Shown here piece by piece: positions 1 to 15,589 of a DNA stretch of 64,000 nt. Made by a program: the position numbers and the translations under genes. This DNA comes from Halichoerus grypus (taxonomy: Eukaryota > Chordata > Mammalia > Carnivora > Phocidae), in NCBI RefSeq assembly GCF_964656455.1, contig NC_135713.1, positions 186,800,187-186,864,186 of the forward strand, given 5' to 3'. Under the pieces are notes generated by a model that ran no database searches, was not told where the DNA came from, and saw nothing but the letters and a program-made list of their open reading frames with translations. How positions within the stretch are numbered: the stretch's first letter is position 1; every line of letters starts with the position of its first letter.

Positions 1-180
1 CCCGGGCGCGGGGCGGAGCCGGCGCAGCGCGGCGGCGGGGACCGGCGTGGGCGGCGGCATGGGCGGCGGCGTGGGGGCGCCCCTGCGGCCTGCGGCCTGG
101 GTGAGCGCCCCGACCCCGCGCCGCCGGCCGCCTGCCCCCCCCCCACGCCCCGTCCCCGCTGCCTCCCTGCTGAGCGTCCC
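1..180 (+). promoter_or_regulatory. CISD3: CpG island over CISD3 exon 1 (left part outside window)
   Basis: The first ~180 bases are almost entirely G and C with dense CpG and contain the presumed CISD3 start codon. The island runs off the left edge, so the transcription start and most of the promoter are not visible. No TATA box is seen in the part present. Confidence 0.6.
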
Positions 181-2816
181 CAACTCCCATTTCGCCTGGT
201 GCCTTGCAGCCCTCCCTCTCTGAGCGCCGGCCGGGTGCAGCCAGCAGCCCCCAGCACCTCCACTTCCTGTCTTGTGACCCCTTTTTCTTACCCTCTTGTT
301 TCTCCTACGCCCCGAATCCCTGGCGTCTCGTCCCTTCCAGATGACTTCCCTCTGGAAATCCAACGCTTTCCACTGACTTTTTCTCCCCCCACCCTGCTTC
401 CAAACCACCGTCTAGTCCTGCCTGCGTACCTTTCAGAAGCTGAACCAGAGGCGGGACATCTCCTCCTGGTTGGTGAGTACCCCATTTCCCTTTCCCTCCG
501 CCCAAGTCCCCCAGGCCCAGAGACGCCAAAGGTAGAAACCAGAGAACCAACCAGAAGGGGTCAGCCCTACTTCCCAGACTCCAGTGTCAGAAGGCCCCTG
601 CCTGTCGTCCCCTTCATGATGGCTCGGGGGAGGTGGGGTGACCAGAGGGCCCAGGGCAGGGAGCCAGGCTTCTCCGCTGGGAAGAGCAGTGCCTGATAAA
701 CACAGCGCCAGGGGCAGGTGACCCCACTTAGGCTGGCAGGATCCTGGCCCTCCCCTTCCTGGCCCCCAGGTGGGAGTTTGAAAGGGAGGCCGCTGGGCGC
801 AGAAACCGGAGTGCCTGCGTGGGCTTGAAATCTCTTCCCTGTCTGAAGCTCAGGGTCCTTATGGTGTCCTGGGGAATGTCCTTGTGGGGTGGCATCCTGC
901 CTCCTGCAGAGGAACATTGCCCTAGGCCAGGGCCACTGGGAACCTGGACAAGGCCATAGGCAGCAAAGTGCTTCCAGGGCATGGGCTGACCCCAAGCCCT
1001 TCGTCTCCCCATGCCACAGATCCGATGGTTCCCTAAAACCCCAGCCAAGTCCGTGGTGGCCCTGAAAACGCCCATCAAGGTGGAGTTGGTAGCTGGGAAA
1101 ACCTACAGATGGTGTGTGTGTGGCCGCAGCAAGAAGCAGGTGAGAGCCCCCTACCCACGTCTCATTAACACAGGACACCCCTGGTTGGGACAGTAGGTCT
1201 CTCCTGGGAGCTCCTGCCCGAGACCCTCCTCTTTTCCCACACATACCTGAAGGACAACAAAGGGAGGTTGGGGGTGAAGGAACGCTCTCAGGCCAGTGCC
1301 ACCCACAGCCCTGAGCTCCCTGTTCCCTGTATCCACCCTTTGAGATGAGGCCAGGGAGACCGAAGCTCAGTCTCATGGCCAGGCCGCTGGAGCCCAGGGC
1401 CGTGTCCCCCGCTTCCGGTGCGCCCTCCTTGGAGCCTCGGCCTGGACTCCCTGCTCTAAGCACCGAGGCGCCGGGTTGTCTCTCTCCCCTCTTCTCTCCC
1501 TCCTTCCAGGAAGCACCTGAGCCAGAGGTTCCCAGGCCTTGGACCCCAACACTGGGACGACCGCGGGCGCTCCTGCTCCCAAGAGCCCCTCTCCACTGTC
1601 TCCTGCAGCCCCTCCCTCTCTCGGCTGAGGGTGGTTCCCTGGTTCCCTGCTGCTACCTGCTCTCACCTCCCTCTCCCTTCCGCCCCAGGAGCCTTCCTTC
1701 CAGCCGGAACCTGACCCATATGCCCAGCCTCCTGGGCCCCTTTCCTTCCTGAGCTGGGCTCTGAACTGTGTGCCTCGAAGCCGTGTGACAGCCCAGGTCC
1801 CAAGTCCTGCTTTGCCCCGGACTTGGCTGTGGACTTGGCTGGGCGCAGTCCGGCCCGAGGGCGCGGCAGCACGAGAGGAGTACCCTCCGCCCTGTGGCCT
1901 AGCGCAGGCTGGCCCTCTGCCTTGCTGCCTTCTGCCCTCTGGGGCAGGTTACTGGGTTTTATTGGCGGACTTCTCTCATCTCTTCTCCCACCCTACCCTG
2001 ACCTCAAGGGTCAGCAAGTCAAAGCCAGTTTCCATGACCCAGTCTCTGCTGGAACAGCTTCCAGGGAGGATGGGGAATGTTCCCCTGCACCAGACAGCTG
2101 GTTTACCCTTCCTCCCTGCCACATCCACTCCCTGTAACATGCCCACTTGTTTCCCCGGAGCCAAACAAAATGGATACCCCAGTCGCAAAGCATTGTGAGG
2201 CATGTAGGTTCTCTCCCACGCAGAGAAGTTTTTACCCTGAGAAAATGTGGAAGGAAATGAATTTATGAGCTAGTGGAGACTCAGAGACATTAAGAAAGAA
2301 CAAAACAAAACTATCAGTGTAAACATTGCTGATACCAAAAGTCCCGCTTCACCTTGAAAAATCTGTCCCCGTATCCCAGTCTTCTGGGGCCCCCAGAGAC
2401 AAATATTGTAAAGCCTCCTACTTAAGTGGGCCAAGTGCCTAAGAACCACTATTTATTCCATTTCCTTGGCACGGCTCTCCTCTCACCCCTCGGATGAGAG
2501 AGGTCAATGAGGACACCCCGGTGGTCTCACTCAGGAGCCTGAGCCCTAGACACAGCGTGCCCGTGCCCTTCCTTCCAGACCTGCCCCACCCCAGCACGTG
2601 GGGTTGGGTCTCTAACGTCTCTCTTTCCCTCACCAGCCCTTCTGTGACGGCTCCCACTTCTTCCAACGCACTGGCCTGTCCCCACTCAAGTTCAAGGCCC
2701 AGGAGACCCGCACAGTGGCCCTCTGCACCTGCAAGGCCACCCAGAAGGCCCCGTACTGTGATGGCACCCACCGGAGTGAGCGGGTGCAGAAGGCAGAAGT
2801 GGGCTCCCCACTCTGA
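59..2816 (+). CDS. CISD3: CISD3, mitochondrial CDGSH iron-sulfur domain protein 3 (mitoNEET family)
   Basis: Four coding exons join in frame: 59-101, 437-472, 1020-1139 and 2637-2816, giving 125 aa. I recall about 127 aa for human. CISD3 (MiNT) is a soluble matrix protein that holds two [2Fe-2S] clusters per chain and acts in mitochondrial iron and redox balance. Exon 3 ends and exon 4 begins within the first cluster motif, CVCGRSKKQ|PFCDGSH; the second is CTCKATQKAPYCDGTH. Both keep the three Cys and one His ligands. Exons 1-2 encode the N-terminal region expected to be the mitochondrial presequence; it is Gly/Pro-rich with few basic residues before the RRD. Splice sites are GT-AG and all junctions are phase 0. 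The start at 59 is inferred: the frame stays open upstream to the window edge, so an earlier ATG outside cannot be excluded. Converges with PCGF2. Confidence 0.93.
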
Positions 2817-3040
2817 GGGGCTGGCTGCCGCCTAGCCCCAGGCCTCTGGCAGGCACCCCATTTGTGGGGAAGGAAACGGAGTGCTGAGCCCAAGAAGGGA
2901 CCACCCAGGGACCCCAGTCCTCAGTGCTGGCTTGTGAAGGGCTTGCTCCCAATACCTGAGGTCTCTCGGGCAGCCAGGGAACACACCTCTGGCTCATCAC
3001 CTGCTGGTGAAGGTGGTATTAAACACTGTGCCCACCCAGT
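2817..3040 (+). other. CISD3: CISD3 3'UTR with ATTAAA poly(A) signal
   Basis: The sequence after the stop codon is a short 3'UTR. A variant poly(A) hexamer ATTAAA lies at 3018-3023, followed by a GT-rich stretch (gcggtgctcttgtggtcatt), the usual downstream element. Cleavage near 3035-3045 is inferred. It leaves only about 210 bases before the predicted 3' end of the opposing PCGF2 transcript. Confidence 0.7.
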
Positions 3041-3254
3041 GCGGTGCTCTTGTGGTCATTGGTGGGGGGCACACGGCCTACCCCCGCTCGCGGTCCTAAC
3101 CTGGGATGGGGCATCTGACTGGCCGCAGGGAGGGGGCAGTTCACATTCATTCCATATGGGGCCTCGCAAGGCAGGCCAAGCCCAGAGACGAGAGACATGA
3201 GGAGGAGGCGGCCAAAGGCCTCACCCACCCGTTCCCTGTCCCCTAAAGAACTAC

Positions 3255-4590
3255 AGCTTCCGGAGAGTATGCAGCATTTATTACAAAGCCAGGAGATACA
3301 AATGTCCCAGGGCAGGAGGAGGGTACAGTCACGGCACCTCGGACACAGGACGAGGTGCAAACACAGACAAACCCGATGGGGGGGCTCCCGACCCCAAACA
3401 CCTAGGTTGCAAGGGAATCTTGCCTCCTCACCTCCTCCCCGATCTGATCTATGTACATTGGAGGAAAAACAGGTGGGCAGGGATCTGCTGGGGTCCGCCC
3501 TTCGGGGGGCCATCCACTGACCTCTCGGGATGGAGCCAAGGTCAGAGCTTAAAGGTCTCCACCTTCTTGTGCTTTTCGATGCCTCTGCGGCTCTGTCCTG
3601 ACTCAGCCTCAGCTGGGGGTGGGGAGGGGCCTGGAGGACTGTTGGCCTTTGGCACAATCTGGGATCTGTGCTTGTCTGAGATGAACCCCACTCCACCTTT
3701 CCACTGCACTCCGGGCTCCCAGGTGGGACTTCGCCAAAACCAGCCTTGCCTGTCGGGGCTCCGGGGTTGGGGCAGGGGCAGGGGCAGAACCGGGCCAAGC
3801 GTTCACCCTGCTAAAGCCACAGTGGAATTTCAAGGGCTGAGGCCTCCCGTGGCCTGAATCTTTTCTTCCACAAGATAAATGATGCAAAGGCCACACACAC
3901 GGGGGTGGGGGGGGGGTAGGGGGGGGCAGAACTATCTATTCTTTGCACAAAGTTTCCACTGCAAGAGGAGGAGGTAAGGGAGATGCATCTTTACCACCCA
4001 CTCAATCCTCAGAAACCAGGGGATAAACTGCATTTGTAAAAGGCACTGTCTTAGCGATTCTCTGGACATTCAACAATGGGGGCGGGGGGCACTGGCAGGG
4101 GCAGGACAGCAGCCGAGATGGGGGCAGAGAGGGCAGACCCCATACACAGCCGGCTGGAGTTGTGCCTAAAGCTTTGGGGGCTGGTAGGGCTCCTGGAACA
4201 CCCCATCTGCCTTGGGAAACGGAAGGAGGATGGAGCGGAGCTTTACTGAGCCTCAGGTGGCCCCTCCAGTCCACCTCCAGGCACCCCCAAAATGAGAGCA
4301 GGGCAAATTACACAAGACCTCCTAAAAATGAACACTCCACCCCCCACACATACACACACACATAAAGTTTGTTTCCTGTGGCATTTAAATTAATCTGGTT
4401 GGTCCATAGAAAATAAGTATGTATATTTGGTTTTTCCTATGTACATATATATATAGATTTATTTATAAAACCCGCCCCCCACCCCTAAGGCGGGAGGAGC
4501 TGGGGAAAGTAGAAGAGGTGGAAAAGGGGCCCAGAAAAAGTGGAGGGGTGGAGAGGCATGGCTGGAAAAGGAGGGAGAGGGTCCCTTTCC
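3255..4590 (-). other. PCGF2: PCGF2 3'UTR (about 1.3 kb)
   Basis: Minus-strand sequence between the PCGF2 stop (4593-4591) and the distal AATAAA. It has no coding signal in either direction. It contains a C/G homopolymer patch (3901-3925), a short CA repeat (4339-4361) and an AU-rich block (4436-4468) that includes the alternative proximal poly(A) signal. No interspersed repeat is recognisable. Confidence 0.7.
3277..3282 (-). terminator. PCGF2: PCGF2 distal poly(A) signal AATAAA
   Basis: TTTATT on the plus strand reads AATAAA on the minus strand, about 1.31 kb after the PCGF2 stop. Cleavage would fall near 3255-3265. A proximal AATAAA also exists at 4463-4458, about 130 bases after the stop, which could give a very short 3'UTR isoform. 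Confidence 0.65.
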
Positions 4591-8839
<4,249 letters not shown>

Positions 8840-10420
8840 TCACTGGGCGTGGGGGGCTCTGGAGATTCATGTGACCTTGACTGACAAGGTCAGGCTCCAT
8901 CTCAAGAGCAGGAGCAAAGACTGAGGTTAGACCAACTCTCCAGAAGATATAGGGAGGCAGGAAAATGGGAGAGAACAGAGTTTTTAAAAACTTCCCTGAT
9001 CCCCATCCACATTCTCTCAAATGAGTGCTAGGAGTTGAGGGACGTCGATCCCCCTCTACCCAGGTGCAAGCCCCCGCCTCGGTGTTTCTACTCCATCCGA
9101 CCCTCCTTCCATCCCATCACTCTTCTCCCAGGAAGGCAGCCCTGGAAACACCGTGGGCATAGGCTGCCCTTAGTTTAGAGGAAGCACCCCATCGCCTGTC
9201 CTAGCTCTGCATCCAGCCTGGCCCCGGAGCAGCTTCCCGGAAATCCATGCAGGTGCTAGGCCTGGTGCTCAGGCAGGAAATACTAAGGATGGTTCTTCGA
9301 TGCCCACAGCGGGGAACACGCAGCCCCAGTCGGACCCCGGCCCCGGCAGGTCACGGCCAAGAGCCTGGGCAAAAAAGACTTAGCCACCTTTCCTGGCCGG
9401 ACAGCCCCCCGCACACGTCCCCTGGATCCCACACACATTCCAGGACCCCTATCCCACGCACACACAGGGATTGCCCCACGTGGGCACCGTCTCCATGGGC
9501 TGCGACCTGTCCACAGGCTGTCCAGTGACAGACCCCAAGCTCTCAGAGATGCCTGCCAAGGCTGGGCAGAAAGTTCTCTCTGCAGCAGCCCCGAGCACCC
9601 AGCCAGGCCTTGGCAGGGTCTGGGGAGGTCAGTCAAGGCCCAGCTCTGGGTTGGCTGATGTGCTTAACTTCTTGGTATAGAAATCAAACCTGCACCTAGA
9701 AAGGAAGCCCCCCCCCAACTCTTTCCCAGAGGAAAAGCCCAAGGGGTGGGGCTCGGGAGGGTGGCCAAGCCCCAAGGACTCCTTCACAACACACACCCTT
9801 CTCTCCTTTCCAGAAAGATTTCTAAAGCCACCACATCGGGTTTTCTAGGACCAGAAATTCACAGCCAGGATCAACAGTTTCTATAGAGACCCCAGGATGA
9901 GTTTGGCCAGGACCCAAACAGCCAACAGAGGCTGGCCAGAGACCGAAAGAGATGGAGAGACACAAAGGCCACATGTGGGAGAGACACCAAGTCTGCAGGG
10001 CAGACAGAGGGAAACAAGTGAGCCCAGAGAGGCAGCGAGACGCCGCGGCCGGGAAGCGCAGGCCTGGCCTAAGGAAGGAGAGGGGTGCCTGTCCCACAGG
10101 GGGCGGCCCCCAGCCCTCCCTGCAAGGGCTCCCCCTTCACAATCCCGGCTACTCCACTGTTTGCTCATTTCCATGGTAACCCTCTCCCTGGCAAGATGCC
10201 CAAATATTATTACAACCATCCAGAGGAGAGAGCAAACTCCAAGTGGTTGTCTCGCTGAGTGTGTGTAATATCCACGGGATGTGGACGTGACGTCTGGTAC
10301 CCCATGTTCGGGTCCAGCTGAATCTGTGTGTGCATGCACGGCCAGAAACGGCACATTCTGGGTGATGCTGGGTGTCCGGGCTGCCACCAGCGCATCTCAC
10401 ACCGCCGTCTCTCCCGCTCA

Positions 10421-10475
10421 CATGCACACACATGGGTACACACACACACACACACACATACACACACACGTGCTT
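10421..10475. repeat. (CA)n microsatellite
   Basis: Two blocks of CA dinucleotides separated by single-base breaks lie in the long 5'UTR intron of PCGF2. Simple repeat with no coding potential. Confidence 0.85.
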
Positions 10476-11774
10476 CCCCTGCCTAAGTCACCTCATTCAC
10501 ACACTGGCTGTGTTTTCGAAACAAGATACTTTCTCTTAAGAACTCCCATCCAGTTCCTGACTGTGGCCCCCACACACACAGGAGTTCCCAGGCAAGTGGC
10601 CATGACCTTTACCCTTTCACTTCCCTTAGCATGTGTGAGAACTCAGACACAGATTATCCCTTCTAGATGCAGGGGTCAAGGAAGGAGCTGTGGTGCTTAG
10701 TGAATGAAATATTCCTCCTTCTCTGGTGTAAGAACAGGCCCCCTTGCAGCACTCCCTCTCCCCCCACCTCATCCCCAGGGGCCTCACACTGCTACCTCTG
10801 GGGCTGGGGGCGGGGAGAAGTACTGATTGGCTCCTCACCTGATTGCCATGGTTACCTGCAGGGCCCTACCAGCAGGTGCCAAGAACAACTGTAAACAGGA
10901 GCTCGGTTCCCCCACCTCGCACCCCCCCCACCCCCCCACCCCAGGCCTCAGGGCCCTACACCTGACACCCAATTCCTCCCCAGCTGCAACTGGCCGGTGT
11001 GTTGTGGGAAGGAGAGGGGAGAGGGGAGAGGGGTGCTGGTGGCTGGACCTCCAGCTGTCATCACTCTAGGGAAGAGGTTGGGAGATGGGAAACAGCCCGA
11101 GGAAGAGAGAGAGACAAAAATCCGTGAAGAGGCCCTGGGCCATTTGGAAGCGGCTTCTGTGGAGCCCTGGGGCTTTACCAGGTCACTCCCAAGGATATCA
11201 CCACAGGGACCTGAGCACTGTCCCCCTCCCCCCCCAACTGCAGCCAAGTCCTTTAACACCTTTTGTCCCCAAACCACTGTCTTTGCAAGAGCATGATCAC
11301 TGGGCAGCCCATGTTCCTGGCCCCTGGGGATCCAGGTCTGGCCTACAGTGGCAGCAAAGGACCTTGGGTCAGCACCCAGCACCCAATCCCAGCTCCTCCT
11401 GGCCTTTCAAGCCTGGCACTTGTCTTTGCCCTTCCTCAAAGCCCCTACTAATTAGAGACCACCCCCCATCTCTCTGTTCTAGCCGGTCTTTTTTGGACGC
11501 TACCTGCAATTTAAGCCTCTCCCACTGTCAGGTTTTGTTTTGTTTGTTTTGTTTTTCATTTTCCTCTGCCGAAATAGCCTGTCTCTGATACCCCAGAGAC
11601 CCCTGCTCCTTCAGATGCCCCCAGACAGCGTTCTCTGCTCTGCCTTTCCTCCACATGAAATCAGCCCCACTCCCCCACTAGAAAATCACCAGGCCTTGGG
11701 AAAAGTCACTCAAGGTCACATCCGGACACCTAGAATTGCAGAAGTAGAAGGGATCTTAGAAAGCCCCTTGTCCA

Positions 11775-11984
11775 GGGGCTCCTGGGTGGCTCAGTGGGTT
11801 GAGCGTCCAAATCCTGATTTCAGCTCAGGTCATGATCTTGGGGTGGTGAGATGGAGCCCCACGTTAGGCTCCATGCTCAGCTTGGAGTCTGCTTGAGAGT
11901 CTCTCTTCCTTTCCCTCTGCTCCTCCCCCTACACCCACCCCTGCTCTCTCTCGCTCTAAAATAATGAATACATAAATCTTAAAA
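11775..11984 (+). mobile_element. CAN-SINE (tRNA-Lys-derived), plus orientation
   Basis: Begins ggggctcctgggtggctcag and carries the SINE body (caggtcatgatcttggggt, gctcagcttggagtctgctt), a CT-rich region and an A-rich tail. The tail runs directly into a GGAA/GAAA microsatellite. It interrupts an older L2/MIR-like sequence whose halves lie at about 11725-11774 and 12296-12440. Confidence 0.9.
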
Positions 11985-12091
11985 AAGAAGGAAGGAAGGA
12001 AGGAAGGAAGGAAGGAAGGAAGGAAGGAAGAAAGAAAGAAAAAGAAAGAAAGAAAGAAAAAGAGAAAGAAAGAAAGGGAGGAAGGTAGGTA
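11985..12091. repeat. GGAA/GAAA tetranucleotide microsatellite
   Basis: About eleven tandem GGAA units (11988-12031) are followed by GAAA-type and GGTA variants up to the head of the next SINE. The position suggests it grew from the A-tail of the SINE on its left. Confidence 0.85.
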
Positions 12092-12291
12092 GGTACTTGG
12101 GTGGCTCAGCTGACTTCACGACTTAAGCATCTGACTTCAGCTCAGGTCATGATCTCAAGGTCCTGGGCTCAAGCCCTGCAGGGAGCTCCCTGCTCAGCAG
12201 GGTGTCTGCTTGTCCCTCTCCCTCTGTCCCTTCCCCTGCTTGTGCTGTCTCTCACTCAAATAAATAAAATCTTTAAAAAAAAAAAAAAAAA
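12092..12291 (+). mobile_element. CAN-SINE, plus orientation, tandem to previous copy
   Basis: SINE head (tacttgggtggctcag), body (cttcagctcaggtcatgatc), CT-rich tract, aataaataaaatctttaaa and an A-run of about 17. It inserted next to the first copy, so the pair forms a composite. Confidence 0.9.
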
Positions 12292-13999
12292 GAAAGGATC
12301 TTGTCCAACCCTTTCATTCTCCAGATGAAGAAATTCACCTAAGGTCACCCAGTAACAAAGTGGCAGTCCTAGAATAGAAACTGCCTGACTCCCATTCCAG
12401 TGCTCTTTACACACTGGCACCCAGGCCAGGCTCCCCACTCATTTAAGAAATCAATAAGCCTGGCCCAACTCCATCCAGGCAGGTAGAAGGTAGGACTCCA
12501 GGCTCCCTAAAAGACCATTCAGTGAGCCTTCTGGGAGGGGTCAGAGTCTGGCCCAAACATGACCTTCAGAACACATTCTCACTTTTAAGTAGATAGAAGG
12601 GCAGAAACTAATCCCCTCACCCCACTTCCATGGAACAGGTAGGAAAACTGAGGCTCCGTGGAATATACTAGGTCCATTCCTCTCCTAGCTGTGTGGGTCC
12701 AACTGCACGAGCTCTGTGTATTTGCGTGTGGAGGGGGAGTATAGGGGTCTGCCTGGGGACAACGTCAACCTCTCTGTGTTCCCTGATCCTTGACCCTGGG
12801 ACCTGCCCCTCCCTCCAGCAGCATCGGAACATCCTCTAGTCTCCTGAAACTGGGCTTAATGTCCCCTGCCTTTCCCCCTCTCAGCTTCCTAAGACCAAAC
12901 AAAGACAAAAACCCAAAATATACACACAGAGCTACACACTGCCGAATACACACAGATGCACACAAAGCCAGACACACCCCCTCCATCTCTCTCACACAAC
13001 ACCCAAGGCCAGACAGACACTTGGCCAGACACACACACGTATACGTACCAGGCCAGACACACCCCATCACACTTACCGCCAGACCAGAGCCAGGCCCACA
13101 CTTGCCAGATGCACAAGCCACCCCCACCCACCCCAGAAGTACACAGTCTGACGTGCCCGCCTGAAACCAGAGCTGCAAATACACACTAACCTTTTGTGCA
13201 TCCCTGGTCCACCCAGGGTAAATTGTAACATAAGTCTTCCAGCAACAAAAGCAGTGCAGCTCCCAACTCCACTCTGGGGGCCAGAGGCTGGAGGAGCAGG
13301 GTGGGCATCTGACCTGCACAAAGATGTAGCCTCTTCCTGCTCAGGCTCTCTCCATTCCCATGGCAACAGCTCCATCAACCAACATCTCTCCCGCAAGGCC
13401 AGGGGCAGCAGAGAGCACCCCCCCTTCCTGCCCACCCCCAAAGACTTCAACTTGAACTCCACTCAAGCTACACAGGGTCCCGATCCTGCGTCCAAGGTCT
13501 CACCCTGGGTCTGTTTCCCGGCCTCCTTCCAGAGACAGCTCTAAGACCTCAACCCCCAACTCCAAACCAGGGAACCCCTGGGAAAACCTCCCTACCCAAA
13601 AGCTGCAACAGAACTGGCTTTATGCTCCTTCTCCAAGTACTAACACCTTGGAACAGAGTGGAGACGGGAGGAAGAGAAATTAGAGTTTCAGGAACAGATA
13701 CAAACTGCAAGAGGCCCAGAGAAGGAGGCATGAGAACAGAGCGGGAGACAACCCGGAGACCAACCCCCCCCTTCCCCCTCAAGCCACAGGGAGTCCGGGA
13801 GAGACTGAGGCATATATATGTATGCGAAGAAGGGGTTACTCTAAGAGACAAAGACCAGGGAGAAGCGCGGAATAACACTTCCACAATATTTACAGGCAAA
13901 TTCCCCACCCCCAGGCCTCTTCCTTCCCCACCTCAAGCCATCCGGAGCAATTCTGGGCAGATGGGGGCAGTGGGGGAGGGGGAGAGGCATGCCTGGGCC

Positions 14000-15300
14000 C
14001 ACCGTGGAGACTGGAGGGGCAGTGGTGTCTGCTGGCCGACAGGTCCCACCCCCTCAGAGCTAGAGGCAGGAGGGCCTGGGCTGGGAGGGGGCGGCCCGGC
14101 TCTCCAGGAGAAGAGGGGGCCGTTCGGTCAGACCCCTCCTGCCTCCGCTGGCGATGGGAAATATCGCGATAACTCCCCCCCCCCATCTCCATTCTACTCC
14201 CCCCTCCCGGGCTTCCCCCGGAGCCTGGGTCAGAGGATCAGGGACCCCAGTTACCCGGTGGCCGCTCCTACCTTCCCTAGAGTCAAACTTTCGGCGGGGC
14301 CCAAGGAGGGGGTGTTCCAGAGAAAGAGGCTCTGCCGAGGTGGTTCGGGGAGGGGGCGGGGCGCCCGGTCCTGGGGCGGGGGGGTGGGGTGGGAAGGACC
14401 CGCTGGGGGGGAGGTGCCCGGGAGGCCGGGGACCCGGGCAAGGAGGAGCGCCCTCCCCCGGCCCCGCAGCAATCAGAAAGGCATGTCGCCTGGCTCCCGG
14501 CCTCAAGTCCTTGCGCGTCCACGACGCCCCAGTGCCCACGGCAGAAGCAGAGAGCGACCCCTCCCCAAACCGAAGGGGGTAGTGGGGCAGGGCCAGGGGC
14601 CGCTCTGGCTCGTGGGGCGGGCGAAGGGGTTAGAGATCCGGCCCGGCGCGTAGCCCACAGGCCCTGTGGCTGCCTCGGACCCTCCCCCTCGCTACCTCGG
14701 GAGCAGGTCTGCGAGGGGGCTGCGGCACAAAGAGGTGGTGGTCGAGGGAGACGCCAAATCGCTAAAAGGGGGAATCCATTTCGGCCATCTTGGAAGGGAG
14801 GAAAGGGAAAAGGGGAGAGAAAAGAGAAAGAAAGGCGGACGGGGCGAGCTAGGATAGGGGCTGGCGGGGTGGGGCGGGGACGCAAGAAGCAGGCCCGGCT
14901 CCGAGTCTCCCCCTCCCACAGGGGTGTGTAGAGAGGGATGGACCGGCCCCCCATCCCCATTCTGGTTGCGTGGTAGGAGAAGGAAAGGACCGGGAGTCTG
15001 CCTCCACTTACCTGGGTTCGGGGTCCGGTGGGTCTCGGGGAGGGGGGGATGGGAGGGAGGGAGGGAAGGGAGGGGAGGGGGGCCGCAGCCGTGTCGCTCG
15101 CTCCGGCGGCGGGAGGGGAGAAACCTACGGTAAGAAAGGAGTTTGTGAAAGCGGCTTGGGGTGGGAGGGAGAGAGGGGAGGGGAGGGGACGGAGGGGGGA
15201 GGGGAGGGACCGGGGCTGGGGGGGTACAAAATGGCTTTTTTCCTCCAGACAAGAGTAGGTCCCGCCCACTACTCACCCACGTGACCTCATTCCTTCAGGG
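14000..15300 (-). promoter_or_regulatory. PCGF2: CpG island and probable PCGF2 promoter / non-coding exon 1
   Basis: GC-rich, CpG-dense sequence. The best minus-strand donor is CAG|GTAAGT, with the exon end at 15012. I infer a non-coding first exon from about 15240 down to 15012. Just upstream on the minus strand are an E-box CACGTG (15278-15283) and a GC box (15261-15268). A YY1-like CCAAGATGGCC on the minus strand lies near 14782-14793. The plus strand of 15040-15225 is a succession of G runs. The exact start site is not determinable from sequence. Confidence 0.5.
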
Positions 15301-15589
15301 TGTTTGCGGAGAGGGGAAGAGGAGGAGGGGGAGAGGCTAACGCGGCTGCCCCCACACTGGGTGCCGGGCCCCCTAAACTGGGACACGATCTCACTCTTCC
15401 CAAACAGCCCCTGGCCCTGGAAGATGTATCTTCTTCTCTGTTAACCTCCTTAATTAACCCTCCCCCCACAAAAAATGTGTGTGCGCCCCCACCCCCTGAC
15501 CCTGCGATCCCCGCCAATAAGCTGGGGCGCCTGGAAAATGGTGAAATGAGGACTGGGCTGAAATGTGGTTCGTTCTGCAGCCCTACCCG

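Noticed and set aside
567..1463. 298-codon minus-strand open frame over CISD3 intron 2, exon 3 and flanks
   Set aside because: GC-rich shadow frame antisense to CISD3 exon 3; low-complexity composition and no family resemblance.
13622..14653. 343-codon plus-strand open frame
   Set aside because: Lies in the PCGF2 CpG island where stop codons are rare; Gly/Pro/Arg-rich with no domain, splice logic or recognisable homolog.
14283..15269. 328-codon minus-strand open frame at the PCGF2 promoter
   Set aside because: Same-strand as PCGF2 but proline/serine-rich CpG-island sequence, with a strong donor (15012/15011) inside it; best explained as leader exon plus intron.
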